A DNA stretch of 64,000 nt from NCBI RefSeq assembly GCF_900044055.2, contig NZ_FCOX02000024.1, positions 1 to 64,000 on the forward strand, in the 5' to 3' direction. Below, in pieces: positions 1 through 8,793 of the stretch. Origin of the DNA: Caballeronia calidae. GTDB taxonomy: Bacteria; Pseudomonadota; Gammaproteobacteria; Burkholderiales; Burkholderiaceae. Made by a program: the position numbers and the translations under genes. The first letter of the stretch is position 1, and every line of letters starts with the position of its first letter. The notes below the pieces were generated by a model. The model made no database searches and was not told the origin of the DNA. It saw only the letters and a program-made list of their open reading frames with translations.

Positions 1-539
1 TTCGCCTTGGCCAGCAGCGCATCGATCTGTTCTTTGAGTTCCAGCTCGGCTTTCTTCATCCGCTCGTAACTCATCGCCTTATGACGCGACGCATTGGCCT
101 TGATCTTCGTGCCGTCAACGGCAATCGTCCCGAGCTTGACCAGTCCGCATTCCTTGGCCAGCTTCACCACTTGCACAAACAGCTCCGACAGTTCCTTCAA
201 GTGAAAGGCGCGAAAGTCGCAAAGCGTGCGATGCGCCGGATAGTTGCCCGCGGCGAGGACCCGGAACGCGATATCTTCATGCAGCTTCCTGGCCAGCTTG
301 CGCGACGAAAACACCCCGGTCGCATAGCCGTAGACGAGCACCTTCACCATCATCGCCGGATGAAAGGGTTGATTGCGCGGGCCGCCGCCCGCATACCGCG
401 CATGGAAGCTTGACAGGTCGAGCGAATCCACCGTGTCGCTGATGTAATAAGCCAGGTGCCCTTCCGGCAGCCAGTCTTGCAGCGCGTGGGGCAGCAACAT
501 CTGCTGCTGCGGCTCGTATGGGAGATAACTTGTTGGCAT
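1..539 (-). mobile_element. IS1182-family transposase, N-terminal part (runs off window)
   Basis: Reading the minus strand from the ATG at 539 gives an open frame of about 179 codons to the window edge. It begins MPTSYLPYEPQQQMLLP, followed by a stretch containing HLAYYISDTVDSLDL, then FHARYAGGG and QPFHPAMMVKVLVYGYATGV. These are hallmarks of the N-terminal domain (DUF772 type) of IS1182/IS5-like DDE transposases. A later stretch containing GTIAVDGTKIKANAS carries the first catalytic Asp region. The C-terminal catalytic half and the left end of the element lie outside the window. I did not find a convincing terminal inverted repeat upstream of the start. The gene reads away from the neighbouring iron cluster and marks a plausible island edge. 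Confidence 0.85.
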
Positions 540-820
540 CTGCTAACAACGTCTTCTCCGCTCGGCCGGATGACATCAGATTTCTGCCGCGCACGCTCCT
601 AGGCTCCCGGCGCATTGTTTCTTCAGTCTACCGAACAACAGATCGGCGACTTCGCTCGTCCTGGACCGCTTTTACCGGGGACGCTTCGCGACTTATTCCC
701 GTTCTAATTCCCGCGATGGAATATTCAATGGGCTATCGTGTAAAGGGACGAGAAGGGTAATTGCCTGATCTGGTTTCTCCGGCAGCGCCGCGATGTAGTC
801 GTACCGAAAGGAGGTCTGTC

Positions 821-1297
821 ATGCAAGGCGACAAGAGAGTCATCGAGTATCTCAACGCACAGCTGAAGAACGAACTCACCGCAATCAACCAGTATTTTTT
901 GCACGCGCGCATGTACGGGAACTGGGGCCTCGATGCGCTTGGAAAGCATGAGTACGACGAATCGATCGATGCAATGAAACATGCCGACGCGTTGATCAAG
1001 CGCATTTTCGTGCTCGAGGGCCTTCCCAATTTGCAAGACCTGAGCAAGCTACTCATAGGCGAAGAAACGAAAGAGATCCTCGAGTGCGACCTGAGGCTCG
1101 AACAGAGTTCACAAAACACGAGCAAAGAGGCGATCGCCTATTGTGAATCGGTAAGTGATTTTGTTTCGCGCGAAATCCTGACGTCCATTCTCGACGATAT
1201 CGAGGAGCAGATCGATTGGCTCGAGACCAACCTTGCCTTGATCGACAAGGTCGGACTGCAGAACTACCTTCAATCAGGGATCGATTCAATGAGTTGA
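821..1297 (+). CDS. bfr: Bacterioferritin subunit with haem Met but incomplete ferroxidase site
   Basis: A 158-residue bacterioferritin, the usual family length. Bacterioferritin forms a 24-subunit iron-storage shell, with haem at subunit interfaces and a di-iron ferroxidase site in each four-helix bundle. The ATG at 821 is preceded by a strong Shine-Dalgarno AAAGGAGGT (807-815), so longer in-frame starts were rejected. Using E. coli numbering, which aligns without gaps, the haem ligand Met52 and pocket residues Met31 and Trp35 are present. Glu18, His54 and Glu94 of the ferroxidase site are also present. Glu51 is replaced by Ala (codon 971-973), Glu127 by Ile and His130 by Gln. This subunit should bind haem but not oxidise iron alone. 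The complementary subunit at 6298-6774 lies beyond the Fec genes. A heteromeric shell is inferred from analogous two-subunit bacterioferritins. Confidence 0.95.
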   Translation: MQGDKRVIEYLNAQLKNELTAINQYFLHARMYGNWGLDALGKHEYDESIDAMKHADALIKRIFVLEGLPNLQDLSKLLIGEETKEILECDLRLEQSSQNTSKEAIAYCESVSDFVSREILTSILDDIEEQIDWLETNLALIDKVGLQNYLQSGIDSMS

Positions 1298-1441
1298 ATA
1301 GTCGGGGCTCGCCACGATCGCCGCACGATCCGGAGTTTGGGTTGTAATTAAATTGTAATATTACCGGAATGACTTTCGTGGTGCGAAAGCCTCGCCGTTC
1401 GAGGCGACGCGTTGCCAAGCACAAGGAGGTTTGATATAAAC

Positions 1442-1460
1442 GCGAATAATTCTCATTAAA
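1442..1460 (+). promoter_or_regulatory. Candidate Fur box upstream of the FecI-type sigma gene
   Basis: The 19 bases from 1442 match the classical Fur consensus GATAATGATAATCATTATC at 12 of 19 positions, counted by eye, including the core CTCATTA half. The site lies 30 bases before the sigma-factor ATG, where Fur sites usually control fecI-type genes. Iron repression of the fecIR pair is the expected consequence. The match is moderate. Confidence 0.5.
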
Positions 1461-1489
1461 CTTCACTCGTGTTTCGAGGGGATTCGCCC

Positions 1490-2017
1490 ATGCCTGCCGC
1501 CGATCATCTGTCGTTTCACGACACGCATGTCCTCTACGAAGATCATCACGGGTGGCTGCAAGGCTGGCTGCGTCGTCGACTGGGTAACGCCGCAGACGCT
1601 GCGGACCTTGCTCACGATGCTTTCATTCGTCTGCTCGTCAAGCCTGCTCCGCAGGGATTCGCGAGTCCGGGCGAGGCGCGCGCCTATCTTCGAGCCATGG
1701 CGCAAGGCATGTGCGTGGATCTGTGGCGCCGTCGGCAGGTCGAGCAGGCATGGCTCGACACGCTCGCGTCTCGCCCCGAAGCCTACGAGCCTTCACCGGA
1801 GCACCGCGCCATCATCATCGAGACGTTGATGGAGATCGGCGCGATCATCGGCCAATTGCCGGAAAAAGTGGGGCATGCCTTTATCCTCGCGCAGATTCAC
1901 GGCGCGTCGACGCGTGATATCGCACTGGAACTGACGGTGTCCGAGCGCATGGTCCAGAAGTACATCGCCCGCGCGATGCTTCATCTTGCATTGATCGATG
2001 CCGGCTTGCGGATCTGA
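1490..2017 (+). CDS. FecI-type ECF sigma factor
   Basis: A 175-residue extracytoplasmic-function sigma factor of the iron-starvation (FecI) class. It directs RNA polymerase to the promoter of the linked TonB-dependent receptor gene when the receptor signals through FecR. Region 2 is visible near the N-terminus (LYEDHHGWLQGWLRRRLG, then DAADLAHDAFIRLL) and region 4 helix-turn-helix near the C-terminus (STRDIALELTVSERMVQKYIARAMLHL). The ATG at 1490 is preferred over an upstream GTG at 1469 because GAGGGG (1476-1481) sits eight bases before it. A candidate Fur box lies just upstream. The stop codon is three bases from the start of fecR, so the two genes are co-transcribed. Confidence 0.93.
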   Translation: MPAADHLSFHDTHVLYEDHHGWLQGWLRRRLGNAADAADLAHDAFIRLLVKPAPQGFASPGEARAYLRAMAQGMCVDLWRRRQVEQAWLDTLASRPEAYEPSPEHRAIIIETLMEIGAIIGQLPEKVGHAFILAQIHGASTRDIALELTVSERMVQKYIARAMLHLALIDAGLRI

Positions 2018-2020
2018 CAC

Positions 2021-3031
2021 ATGACCGCGCGCCTTCCCCTTGTCAGCGCGCGCGACGGCGTCGCAGCGGACTTCGAAAGCCTGGAGCAGGCCGCGCACTG
2101 GTATGCCGTGCTCCTGACGGACCATGACTCGGCGCAAGCGCAGCGCGCAGCGTGGGCCGTGTGGCTCAACGAGCGTCCCGAGCATCGTCGGGCATGGGAG
2201 CATATCGAAGCTGTCAGCCGCCGCTTCGATCCGCTACGCGCGGAAGGCGAGCGCGACGCTGCGATCGTTGCTATGCGCGTGTCGGCACGCGGCGTCCCGA
2301 CGCGCCGCAAGGTACTTGGATGCCTTGCCGCGCTAGGCGGCACGGGCGTCGCCGGATGGTTCACGTGGCGCCTCACACCGTTGCCCGACGTCGTCACCGC
2401 ATGGCAGGCTGACTATGCGACCGGGGTCGGCGAGCAGCGCGAGCTCATCCTCGCCGATGGCACGCGCGTGTGGCTCAACACCGAAAGCGCGCTGAATGTC
2501 GACTACGACGACGAACGCCGCCTGCTCACGCTGAAAATGGGCGAGATTCTGGTCGATACCACCAAGGACCCCCGCAATCGGCCCTTCTTCGTCGATACAC
2601 GGTACGGCCGTTTGCAAGCCCTGGGCACGCGCTTCACGGTGCGTCAGACAGAGGGTTTCGCGTTGCTGGCCGTATTCGACGGCCGCGTCGAGATCCGCAC
2701 GCGTTCGGGCGAGACGCGCATCGTGGCCGCTAACGAGCAGCGGCAGTTCGATGCGAACGCCATATCCGATCCGGTGTCTGCCGATGTCGCGCGAGAGGCG
2801 TGGACGCGCGGCGTCATCGTCGCGGACAACGTGACGCTGGAGACCTTCGTCGCTGAACTCTCCCGCTACACGCGCGGTCATCTCGGCGTCGATCCGGCGG
2901 TGGCGTCGATCAGGGTCGTCGGTCGTTATCCCGCCGCGCGCCCCGACCAGGTCTTGGCGATGCTCGAGCGCGATCTGCCCCTGCGCATCCGCCGGACGCT
3001 GCCTTGGTGGACATCGATCGAAGCCCGATAG
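2021..3031 (+). CDS. FecR-type anti-sigma/sigma-regulator
   Basis: A 336-residue inner-membrane regulator that relays the signal from the outer-membrane receptor to the FecI sigma factor. The cytoplasmic N-terminal part (about residues 20-65: EQAAHWYAVL, then DSAQAQRAAWAVWL and RPEHRRAWE) is the DUF4880 sigma-binding module. One membrane span follows at about 97-115 (LGCLAALGGTGVAGWF). The periplasmic FecR domain (about 125-235) contains GEQRELILADGTRVWLNTES, the usual family signature. It starts three bases after the sigma gene. The fecR-receptor gap is 166 bases and contains a perfect 12-base palindrome. Confidence 0.93.
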   Translation: MTARLPLVSARDGVAADFESLEQAAHWYAVLLTDHDSAQAQRAAWAVWLNERPEHRRAWEHIEAVSRRFDPLRAEGERDAAIVAMRVSARGVPTRRKVLGCLAALGGTGVAGWFTWRLTPLPDVVTAWQADYATGVGEQRELILADGTRVWLNTESALNVDYDDERRLLTLKMGEILVDTTKDPRNRPFFVDTRYGRLQALGTRFTVRQTEGFALLAVFDGRVEIRTRSGETRIVAANEQRQFDANAISDPVSADVAREAWTRGVIVADNVTLETFVAELSRYTRGHLGVDPAVASIRVVGRYPAARPDQVLAMLERDLPLRIRRTLPWWTSIEAR

Positions 3032-3074
3032 ACAGGTAGACAGGGCTTCGCGATTTATTTCCTAACTTTTTCTT

Positions 3075-3086
3075 CGAACCGGTTCG
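3075..3086. repeat. Perfect 12-bp palindrome in the fecR-fecA gap
   Basis: CGAACCGGTTCG is its own reverse complement and sits in the only sizeable gap of the Fec cluster, 111 bases before the receptor start. It could be a regulator half-site pair near the receptor promoter or a short RNA stem. No protein can be assigned to it from the sequence. Confidence 0.4.
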
Positions 3087-3197
3087 CATTTTCGATCCTC
3101 GTCCGATTAGCAAAGGAGAGGGCCAAAGACGAACCGGGCAACCGACGCTGTCGGACGGACCTCTTCCTGTCAACGCACCCAACGAGGAATCCGTCCT

Positions 3198-5708
3198 ATG
3201 CAGCGCCTGTCGTACCCTTCCAGCCCGCTTTACAACCGACATGAGCGCGACAACAGCGCCGCCCGTGCGCACGGAACGACGCGCCGTCCCGTCGCTCACG
3301 CGGTGCGCATGGCGTTCGTCTCCATCGCGCTGGCGGGGAGCGTTGCAGCGATCAATGCGCATGCGCAAACCCCGGAAGAGAAGGCTGGCCGGGCCGCACA
3401 GGCGGGCACGACACGCTACGACGTGCCGGCCGGCCCCTTGGCCGCCGCGCTGAGCCGCTTTGCCGATCAGGCGGACATCCTGCTGAGCGTGCCGGGTGAA
3501 CTGACCGCGGGCAAAACGAGTCCCGGTGTGCATGGCACATTCGACGTGAATGGTGCATTCAACGCGCTTCTCAACGGTACGGAACTGGAAGCGGTGAAGC
3601 AGGCTGACGGCAGCTACTCGCTGCGCGTCCCTCGGGCTGCGGGAGGCGTGGTCACCGAAAGCGCCCTGCCCGCTGTGACGGTGGTCGGCAAGAAGGTGGG
3701 CGACGCGTTGCCCGTCCCCTACGCGGGCGGTCAGGTCGCGACGGGCGCCGCGCTGGGCATCCTCGGCGACCGGGACTACATGGACACGCCGTTCAGCGTG
3801 GCGAGCTATACCGAAAAGCTCATTCGCGACGAACAGTCGACCAGCATCGCGGAACTGCTGACGACGACAGACCCTTCAGTGCGTGCCGCCATCGACAGCA
3901 GCAATCGCTACGATGCGCTCACGATTCGAGGCTTTCGCGTCGAGAACAGCGAAATCGCGCTCAACGGCCTCTATGGGCTCGTGCCGAGCTATCGCGTGGG
4001 ACCGGATCCGATCGAACGTGTCGAACTGCTCAAGGGCCCGGGCGCCTTGCTTAATGGCATGATGCCGTCCGGCAGCGTCGGCGGCAGCGTGAACGTGCTC
4101 ACCAAACGTGCCGGGGATACGCCGCTCAATCGCGTCACTGCCGAGTATGAATCCGACTCCGTGTTCGGTGCGCATGCCGATCTCGCCCGGCGCTTTGGTC
4201 CCGATAATCGCTTTGGCATTCGTGTCAATGCCGCGCGCCGCGAAGGTGATACGCCGATCGATGAACAGTTCAAGCGCAGCACCGCACTCTCGGTCGGACT
4301 CGATTACCAGGGCGAACGGCTTCGCGTGTCGGGAGACGTGATTTATCAGGACGACTGGATGCGCGCGGCGGCACGCGGCTACACGCCGCTCGCGGGCATT
4401 GAGCTTCCTGGCGCGCCTGATCCAAAGATCAATCTGGCGCAGGACTTTTCGTATTCGAGTTCTCACAGCCTTACCGTGATGGGCCGGGCGGAGTATGACC
4501 TCACGTCGAATGTGACCTTGTACGGCGCACTCGGCATGAATCGTTTCGGCTACGACAAGATCGAGGACCCGGGCGCGACGATCACGAACGTACTCGGCGA
4601 CGCGATTTCGACTTCGCGCTATCAGCAAGGGCGCTCACACGCGCTGTCCGCCGAAGCTGGGGTGAGGGCGCGCTTCAAGACCGGTCCGATCGATCATCAA
4701 CTCGTGGTCGGCGGCAACCGGCTCGACACGACAACGTGGTTCGGCCAGAGCATCTATGGCAGCTATGCAACCAATATCTACGCGCCGGTGCGGCTGGCTG
4801 GGTTGGGTGCGCCCCTATCGACCTCGCCCGAATCGAAGAGCAGCGACCAGACACTCCAGAGTGTCGCGATCGCCGATACGTTATCGGTTGCGCAGGGGCT
4901 CGTGCAGTTCACGGTCGGCGTACGTCATCAGCAGGTCGAGAGCAACAACTTTGCCGTTTCGGGCGCAACGACCACGCATTACGACCAAGGGGCGACGACG
5001 CCATCGTTCGCACTCGTGGTTCGCCCGATGGATCAGTTGTCGTTCTATGCGAACTACATCGAAGCATTGACACCCGGCGCCACGCCGCCCGCGGATGCTG
5101 CCAATCCCAATCAGGTCTTCGCGCCGTTCAAGACCAAACAATATGAGTTGGGATCCAAGCTGGATCTGGGAAGCTTCGGCGCCACGCTGAGCCTGTTTCA
5201 GATCGAAGTGCCGAGCGGTGTTGTCGATCCGGTCAGCAAGGTCTTCAGTCTCGACGGTCAGCAGCGCAACCGAGGTGTCGAGCTTTATGGCTTCGGCGAG
5301 CCGATGCACGGCGTGCGCGTGCTCGGCGGGGTGACCTGGATCGACGCGAAGCTCACGCGCACCGCGGGTAATCGGTACGACGGGAACCATGCATTCGGCG
5401 CGCCGTCCGTACAGGCCAACCTCGGCGCCGAATGGGACACGCCTTTCTTCCCCGGATTCACCGTTTCCGGGCGCCTCATTTATACCGGCGAAACCTACGT
5501 CAGCCAGGACAACACGCAGCACGTGCCCTCATGGACGCGCGTCGATCTCGGCGCGCGCTACACCACACCCGTCTTCGGCCGTCCAGTAACGTTGCGCGCG
5601 AACGTGACGAACCTCTTCAACCGATACTACTGGCAGGCCAATCCGACCGGCTATCTGATCAGCGGTATGCCGCGCACGTTCTGGCTGTCGTTGTCGACGG
5701 ACTTCTAA
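3198..5708 (+). CDS. FecA-type TonB-dependent siderophore receptor with signalling domain
   Basis: An 836-residue outer-membrane receptor for a ferric chelate. The signal peptide ends near residue 56 (INAHA then QTPEE). An STN signalling domain spans about 73-144 (RYDVPAGPLAAALSRFADQA through a C-terminal SYSLRV), the part that contacts FecR. A TonB-box-like segment is at about 155-164 (SALPAVTVVG). The plug domain follows, with the typical RGF (residues TIRGFRVENSE) and RVELLKGPGALLNG motifs, then a 22-strand barrel ending in the terminal aromatic (STDF). STN-containing receptors typically activate their own transcription through FecR/FecI, which fits the gene order. The chelate cannot be named. 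A diverged copy of part of the plug-coding sequence occurs at 10331-10503. Confidence 0.95.
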   Translation: MQRLSYPSSPLYNRHERDNSAARAHGTTRRPVAHAVRMAFVSIALAGSVAAINAHAQTPEEKAGRAAQAGTTRYDVPAGPLAAALSRFADQADILLSVPGELTAGKTSPGVHGTFDVNGAFNALLNGTELEAVKQADGSYSLRVPRAAGGVVTESALPAVTVVGKKVGDALPVPYAGGQVATGAALGILGDRDYMDTPFSVASYTEKLIRDEQSTSIAELLTTTDPSVRAAIDSSNRYDALTIRGFRVENSEIALNGLYGLVPSYRVGPDPIERVELLKGPGALLNGMMPSGSVGGSVNVLTKRAGDTPLNRVTAEYESDSVFGAHADLARRFGPDNRFGIRVNAARREGDTPIDEQFKRSTALSVGLDYQGERLRVSGDVIYQDDWMRAAARGYTPLAGIELPGAPDPKINLAQDFSYSSSHSLTVMGRAEYDLTSNVTLYGALGMNRFGYDKIEDPGATITNVLGDAISTSRYQQGRSHALSAEAGVRARFKTGPIDHQLVVGGNRLDTTTWFGQSIYGSYATNIYAPVRLAGLGAPLSTSPESKSSDQTLQSVAIADTLSVAQGLVQFTVGVRHQQVESNNFAVSGATTTHYDQGATTPSFALVVRPMDQLSFYANYIEALTPGATPPADAANPNQVFAPFKTKQYELGSKLDLGSFGATLSLFQIEVPSGVVDPVSKVFSLDGQQRNRGVELYGFGEPMHGVRVLGGVTWIDAKLTRTAGNRYDGNHAFGAPSVQANLGAEWDTPFFPGFTVSGRLIYTGETYVSQDNTQHVPSWTRVDLGARYTTPVFGRPVTLRANVTNLFNRYYWQANPTGYLISGMPRTFWLSLSTDF

Positions 5709-5728
5709 GTTATGAGTACATCGTCGTT

Positions 5729-5749
5729 CCGGGCGGTGCATTCGCCCGG
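5729..5749 (+). other. Hairpin between the receptor gene and the secreted-protein gene
   Basis: CCGGGCG (5729-5735) and CGCCCGG (5743-5749) pair perfectly across a seven-base loop. No T-run follows, so this is more likely an intercistronic stem that stabilises or attenuates the mRNA than an intrinsic terminator. Confidence 0.45.
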
Positions 5750-5785
5750 GAAACTCAAGGCATATCAACAAAGGGGAAGAACTCC

Positions 5786-6292
5786 ATGAATTCGACTGCT
5801 CGCCGTTTCTCGATGAAGATGGCATTCACGGGCACATTGGCGCTCGCTACAAACGCTGTCGCCTTTGCGGCAGAGCCCGTCGTAGCCACGTTCAGCACGC
5901 CCGGCTGGGACACGAATTACCTCATTAAGGGCCGACAGCCGTTCAACGTCGCGACCCTCTCTCTCGACGTAAAGAAACAATCGAAAGTCCTTGTTCAGTT
6001 CTCCAGCGAGATCTCCTCTGAACACGCCGAGAATTGTCCCTGCTATGTGCGCGCCCTTGTTTCGATGGACGGCGCAAAAGGCCGGCCCATCAAGCGAATA
6101 AACGTCGGCAGCCCTGCGGTGCACGAGATCGACAAATACGACAATGACCGCCAGAACCTTGACGGGACCACCGTTTTTGAGGCGGAGCCGGGCAAGCACA
6201 CGTATGAGCTCACGTTCCAGCAGGTCGACAGCAACGGCAACGATCTCGAGATCTACTACCCCAATTTCCATGTCATTGCATTCCCGGATTGA
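5786..6292 (+). CDS. Secreted protein of unknown function linked to the Fec system
   Basis: A 168-residue protein with an N-terminal signal peptide (ALATNAVAFA, cleavage before AEPVV). Its ATG has AAGGGGA nine bases upstream, which decides the start over a longer frame beginning inside the receptor gene. The mature part alternates short hydrophobic and polar runs suggesting an all-beta fold, has a single NCPCYVRA motif with two closely spaced cysteines, and ends in IYYPNFHVIAFPD. I do not recognise the family. It follows the receptor gene by 77 bases on the same strand and ends five bases from the convergent bacterioferritin gene. A periplasmic role tied to iron or chelate uptake is an inference from context only. 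Confidence 0.8.
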   Translation: MNSTARRFSMKMAFTGTLALATNAVAFAAEPVVATFSTPGWDTNYLIKGRQPFNVATLSLDVKKQSKVLVQFSSEISSEHAENCPCYVRALVSMDGAKGRPIKRINVGSPAVHEIDKYDNDRQNLDGTTVFEAEPGKHTYELTFQQVDSNGNDLEIYYPNFHVIAFPD

Positions 6293-6297
6293 ACCGG

Positions 6298-6774
6298 TCA
6301 ACCGACCTTGTGCATGCCAGACTGCTGGTAGTTCTGAATTCCGATCGTGTCGATGAGCCCGATTTGAATCTCCAGCCAGTCGATGTGATCTTCCGTTGCG
6401 TCGAGCAGGTCGACGAGAATTTCTCTCGAGACGAAGTCCCGGACCGATTCACAGTAAGCGATTCCGGTTTTGCACTGAGCTTGTGCCGTCTTTTCAAGCG
6501 CGAGGTCGTTTTGCAGAGCCTCTAGCGTGTGTTTGCCTATATTGAGCGGATGGAGGTCCTGCAGATTGGGCTGCCCATCGAGCAAGAGAATTCTCTCGAT
6601 CAGCCTGTCCGCGTGAGTCAACTCATCCATCGATTCGTTGTACTCGTGGGCGCCGAGCTCCGTAAGTCCCCAGTGCTTATAAAGGCGGGCATGTAAAAGG
6701 TACTGATGCACGGCCGTCAGTTCGTTTTTCAGTTCGGCGTTGAGATACTCAATCACCTTCGGATCGCCTTGCAT
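6298..6774 (-). CDS. bfr: Bacterioferritin subunit with ferroxidase site but no haem Met
   Basis: A 158-residue bacterioferritin aligned without gaps to the E. coli protein and to the paralogue at 821-1297. Ferroxidase ligands Glu18, Glu51 (codon 6622-6624), His54, Glu94 and His130 are present; position 127 is Thr followed by Glu128. The axial haem ligand Met52 is Leu, and Met31 and Met86 are Leu and Ala, so haem binding is not expected at the usual site. The pattern is the reverse of the other subunit, matching the heteropolymer arrangement known for Neisseria, Magnetospirillum and Pseudomonas putida bacterioferritins. The gene is convergent with the secreted-protein gene. Its Shine-Dalgarno (AGGCGAG) is weak. 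Confidence 0.95.
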   Translation of the reverse strand: MQGDPKVIEYLNAELKNELTAVHQYLLHARLYKHWGLTELGAHEYNESMDELTHADRLIERILLLDGQPNLQDLHPLNIGKHTLEALQNDLALEKTAQAQCKTGIAYCESVRDFVSREILVDLLDATEDHIDWLEIQIGLIDTIGIQNYQQSGMHKVG

Positions 6775-6992
6775 GCTATCGCTCGCCTGGTTGCGTCATT
6801 CAAACAGAATAGACCCTCGTTAGGAAACGCGCGGCAACGAGACGCATCTTCATCAATCGTGTCGTGGACATTCGACGAAGACTTGGCGAAATGTTCAAGC
6901 CCGTATTCGTACGAGCACAAACTAGCCGGAAATTTCTTGCAAATGCGATGTGTCGTATTAGTGTTTAGGCACTCGCTGAATTCAGAGAGCCC

Positions 6993-7476
6993 GTGCAGAC
7001 GTATCCGATCGGCAAGCAGCATATCGAAGGGGGGATGGAGACAGGTACAGGTGCTGTGTATCTTCAGCCGATTACGATGGCGCCGGAAGGCATGATGCGC
7101 AGGGCGTCGGATTCCGACATCCATCTCGAAGCGGACATCCACGCGGTCAAGAACAACCCGACCGGCTTCGCCGAGGGCGACTGGATGCCGTTCCTACAGG
7201 TCACGTACGAACTCACGAAGGTGGTACGACCCAGACCATCAAGGGCGACCTGATGCCGATGGTCGCGAGCGACGGGCCGCATTACGGCGACAACGTTAAG
7301 CTTTTCGGCGCTGGCAAGTATCACCTGAATCTGCATATCTCGCCGCCTTCGCAGGAAGGCCACATGGCGTTCGGCCGTCACCCCGACACGGAAACGGGCG
7401 TCGGCCCGTGGTTCAAGCCGTGACGATCGAATACGGCTTTCCGCTCGCGGGCATTGGCAAGAAAGGTGGCTATTGA
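6993..7476 (+). pseudogene. Degraded P19/FtrA-type periplasmic iron-binding protein
   Basis: The frame from 6993 encodes YPIGKQHIEGGMETG, SDIHLEADIHAVKNNP and GFAEGDWMPFLQVTYELTKV. These are characteristic of the P19/Tp34 (FtrA) family that works with FTR1-type permeases. At about 7220 the reading frame shifts; the next frame continues with IKGDLMPMVASDGPHYGDN and GRHPDTETGVGPWFKP. At about 7425 one base appears to be missing, after which TIEYGFPLAGIGKKGGY ends at a stop at 7474-7476, the natural family C-terminus. The signal peptide and first mature residues are absent. With two frameshifts and no leader it is very probably non-functional. An intact FTR1 permease lies 1.5 kb downstream. Confidence 0.85.
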
Positions 7477-7629
7477 ACGATCGCGATCCATAAGGCGTTC
7501 AACTCGCCCAGTGAACAAGTCCACCGCAAGGACATGGCGAATCGGGTGGGTTGCATCCACCTTCGCCAATGAGCGGCGCGTCATGTTCAGAGGGCGCGGC
7601 GTCGTGTGTTTAGAGGCGAGCAGGGCACA

Positions 7630-8739
7630 TTAGAAACGATGTCGGATTCCTGCAGCGACCATCAACTGATTGCGGCCACTTGCCGGATCATTGGTGTTGA
7701 TCACCGCCGGTGCGTTCGACGAGGCGCGCTGGTAAATGGATTCGATGTAGACGTCGGTACGTTTCGAGAGCAAATAGTCAGCCTGCAACGCACCCTGGTG
7801 CCAATGTGCCCCGCCGCCGTTTGTATAGACATACATGCCGGCCAAGGCGAACGCTGACGTCAGTTGATAGACGCCATTGATCTCGTAGTTGTTGAGCGCA
7901 AGGGACGCTGCCGCCTCACCCGTTTCGGCATTGGTTACCCCCGAGTTGATCGAGCGGGAGAATGCGGCGGCAAGCGTGAAATCGCCGAATGCATAGCTGG
8001 CCCCGACGCCAAAAGTGTTTTGACGAGCGACGATGGCGTCGAACACCGCACCGTCAGACCCCGGCAGCGCGAGCGGCTCGTATGCGCCGTTGTCCGTATT
8101 TCCCCGTCCGTTGTTGTGCAGCCATGCGGCGCCCACGTTGAATGGGCCCATCGAATAATTCGCCCCTACGCTGTACGCTCGATTGTTCGCGAACTGCCCG
8201 GCGAGGTTGGAAAACGCGTAGAGGCCTCCGAAGGTGAACCCTCCATAGTTGGCGCTCGTGTACTTCACCGAGTTCGCAGCGAGGAAGGAGTTGTTGGCAT
8301 TATCGTTGTCGAGTAAATGTGCGAAGGCGGTTCCGCCCGTGCCGCCCGTCAGGGTGAAGGGCGCGAAATAATCGTGGATCGAGTCGTACTGATGACCGAA
8401 GGTGATCGTCCCGAGCATCTCGGTACCGAGACCCACGTAGACCGGGTGATCATTAAATCCCTCGCCCGTCGCGACCGAGAAGCCACGTTCCAGCCTGAAG
8501 ATTGCCTTCGCTCCGCCACCAAGGTCCTCGACTCCCTGGAGCCCCCAATAGCTTCCATCGATCACACCAGACGTCACTTTGTACTGAGAGTGATCGCCGA
8601 CATTGTTCACGTAGGCTACACCGCCATCGATCTCGCCATATAGGGTGACTGAACTTTGTGCGCGAGACTGACAAGTCACGAATGCAAGCGACAGGGCACA
8701 GGTGACTCGAATTGCGACATCGCAGCGCGGGCAGGGCAT
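7630..8739 (-). CDS. General outer-membrane porin (Burkholderia type)
   Basis: A 369-residue trimeric-porin-family protein that would form a 16-strand channel. The signal peptide ends near the QSRAQ segment, and the mature protein starts SSVTLYGEIDGGVAYVNN. Typical internal motifs are GSYWGLQGVEDLGGG, ITFGHQYDS and NYGGFTFGGLYAF. It ends in the C-terminal signature GIRHRF. The ATG at 8739 is chosen because GGAGAGG lies just before it; an in-frame start 24 bases upstream lacks this. It sits between the wrecked P19 gene and the FTR1 permease, with a Fur-like site in the divergent promoter region. Iron-responsive expression is inferred. Confidence 0.92.
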   Translation of the reverse strand: MPCPRCDVAIRVTCALSLAFVTCQSRAQSSVTLYGEIDGGVAYVNNVGDHSQYKVTSGVIDGSYWGLQGVEDLGGGAKAIFRLERGFSVATGEGFNDHPVYVGLGTEMLGTITFGHQYDSIHDYFAPFTLTGGTGGTAFAHLLDNDNANNSFLAANSVKYTSANYGGFTFGGLYAFSNLAGQFANNRAYSVGANYSMGPFNVGAAWLHNNGRGNTDNGAYEPLALPGSDGAVFDAIVARQNTFGVGASYAFGDFTLAAAFSRSINSGVTNAETGEAAASLALNNYEINGVYQLTSAFALAGMYVYTNGGGAHWHQGALQADYLLSKRTDVYIESIYQRASSNAPAVINTNDPASGRNQLMVAAGIRHRF

Positions 8740-8793
8740 GTTCCTCTCCAGGTTGTCCAACAAACGGACTTGAACGTAAGCACGACGAAGAAT

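Noticed and set aside
1355..1364. GTAATATTAC palindrome between the first bacterioferritin and the sigma gene
   Set aside because: Short, AT-rich and likely to arise by chance. The Fur-like site downstream explains regulation better.
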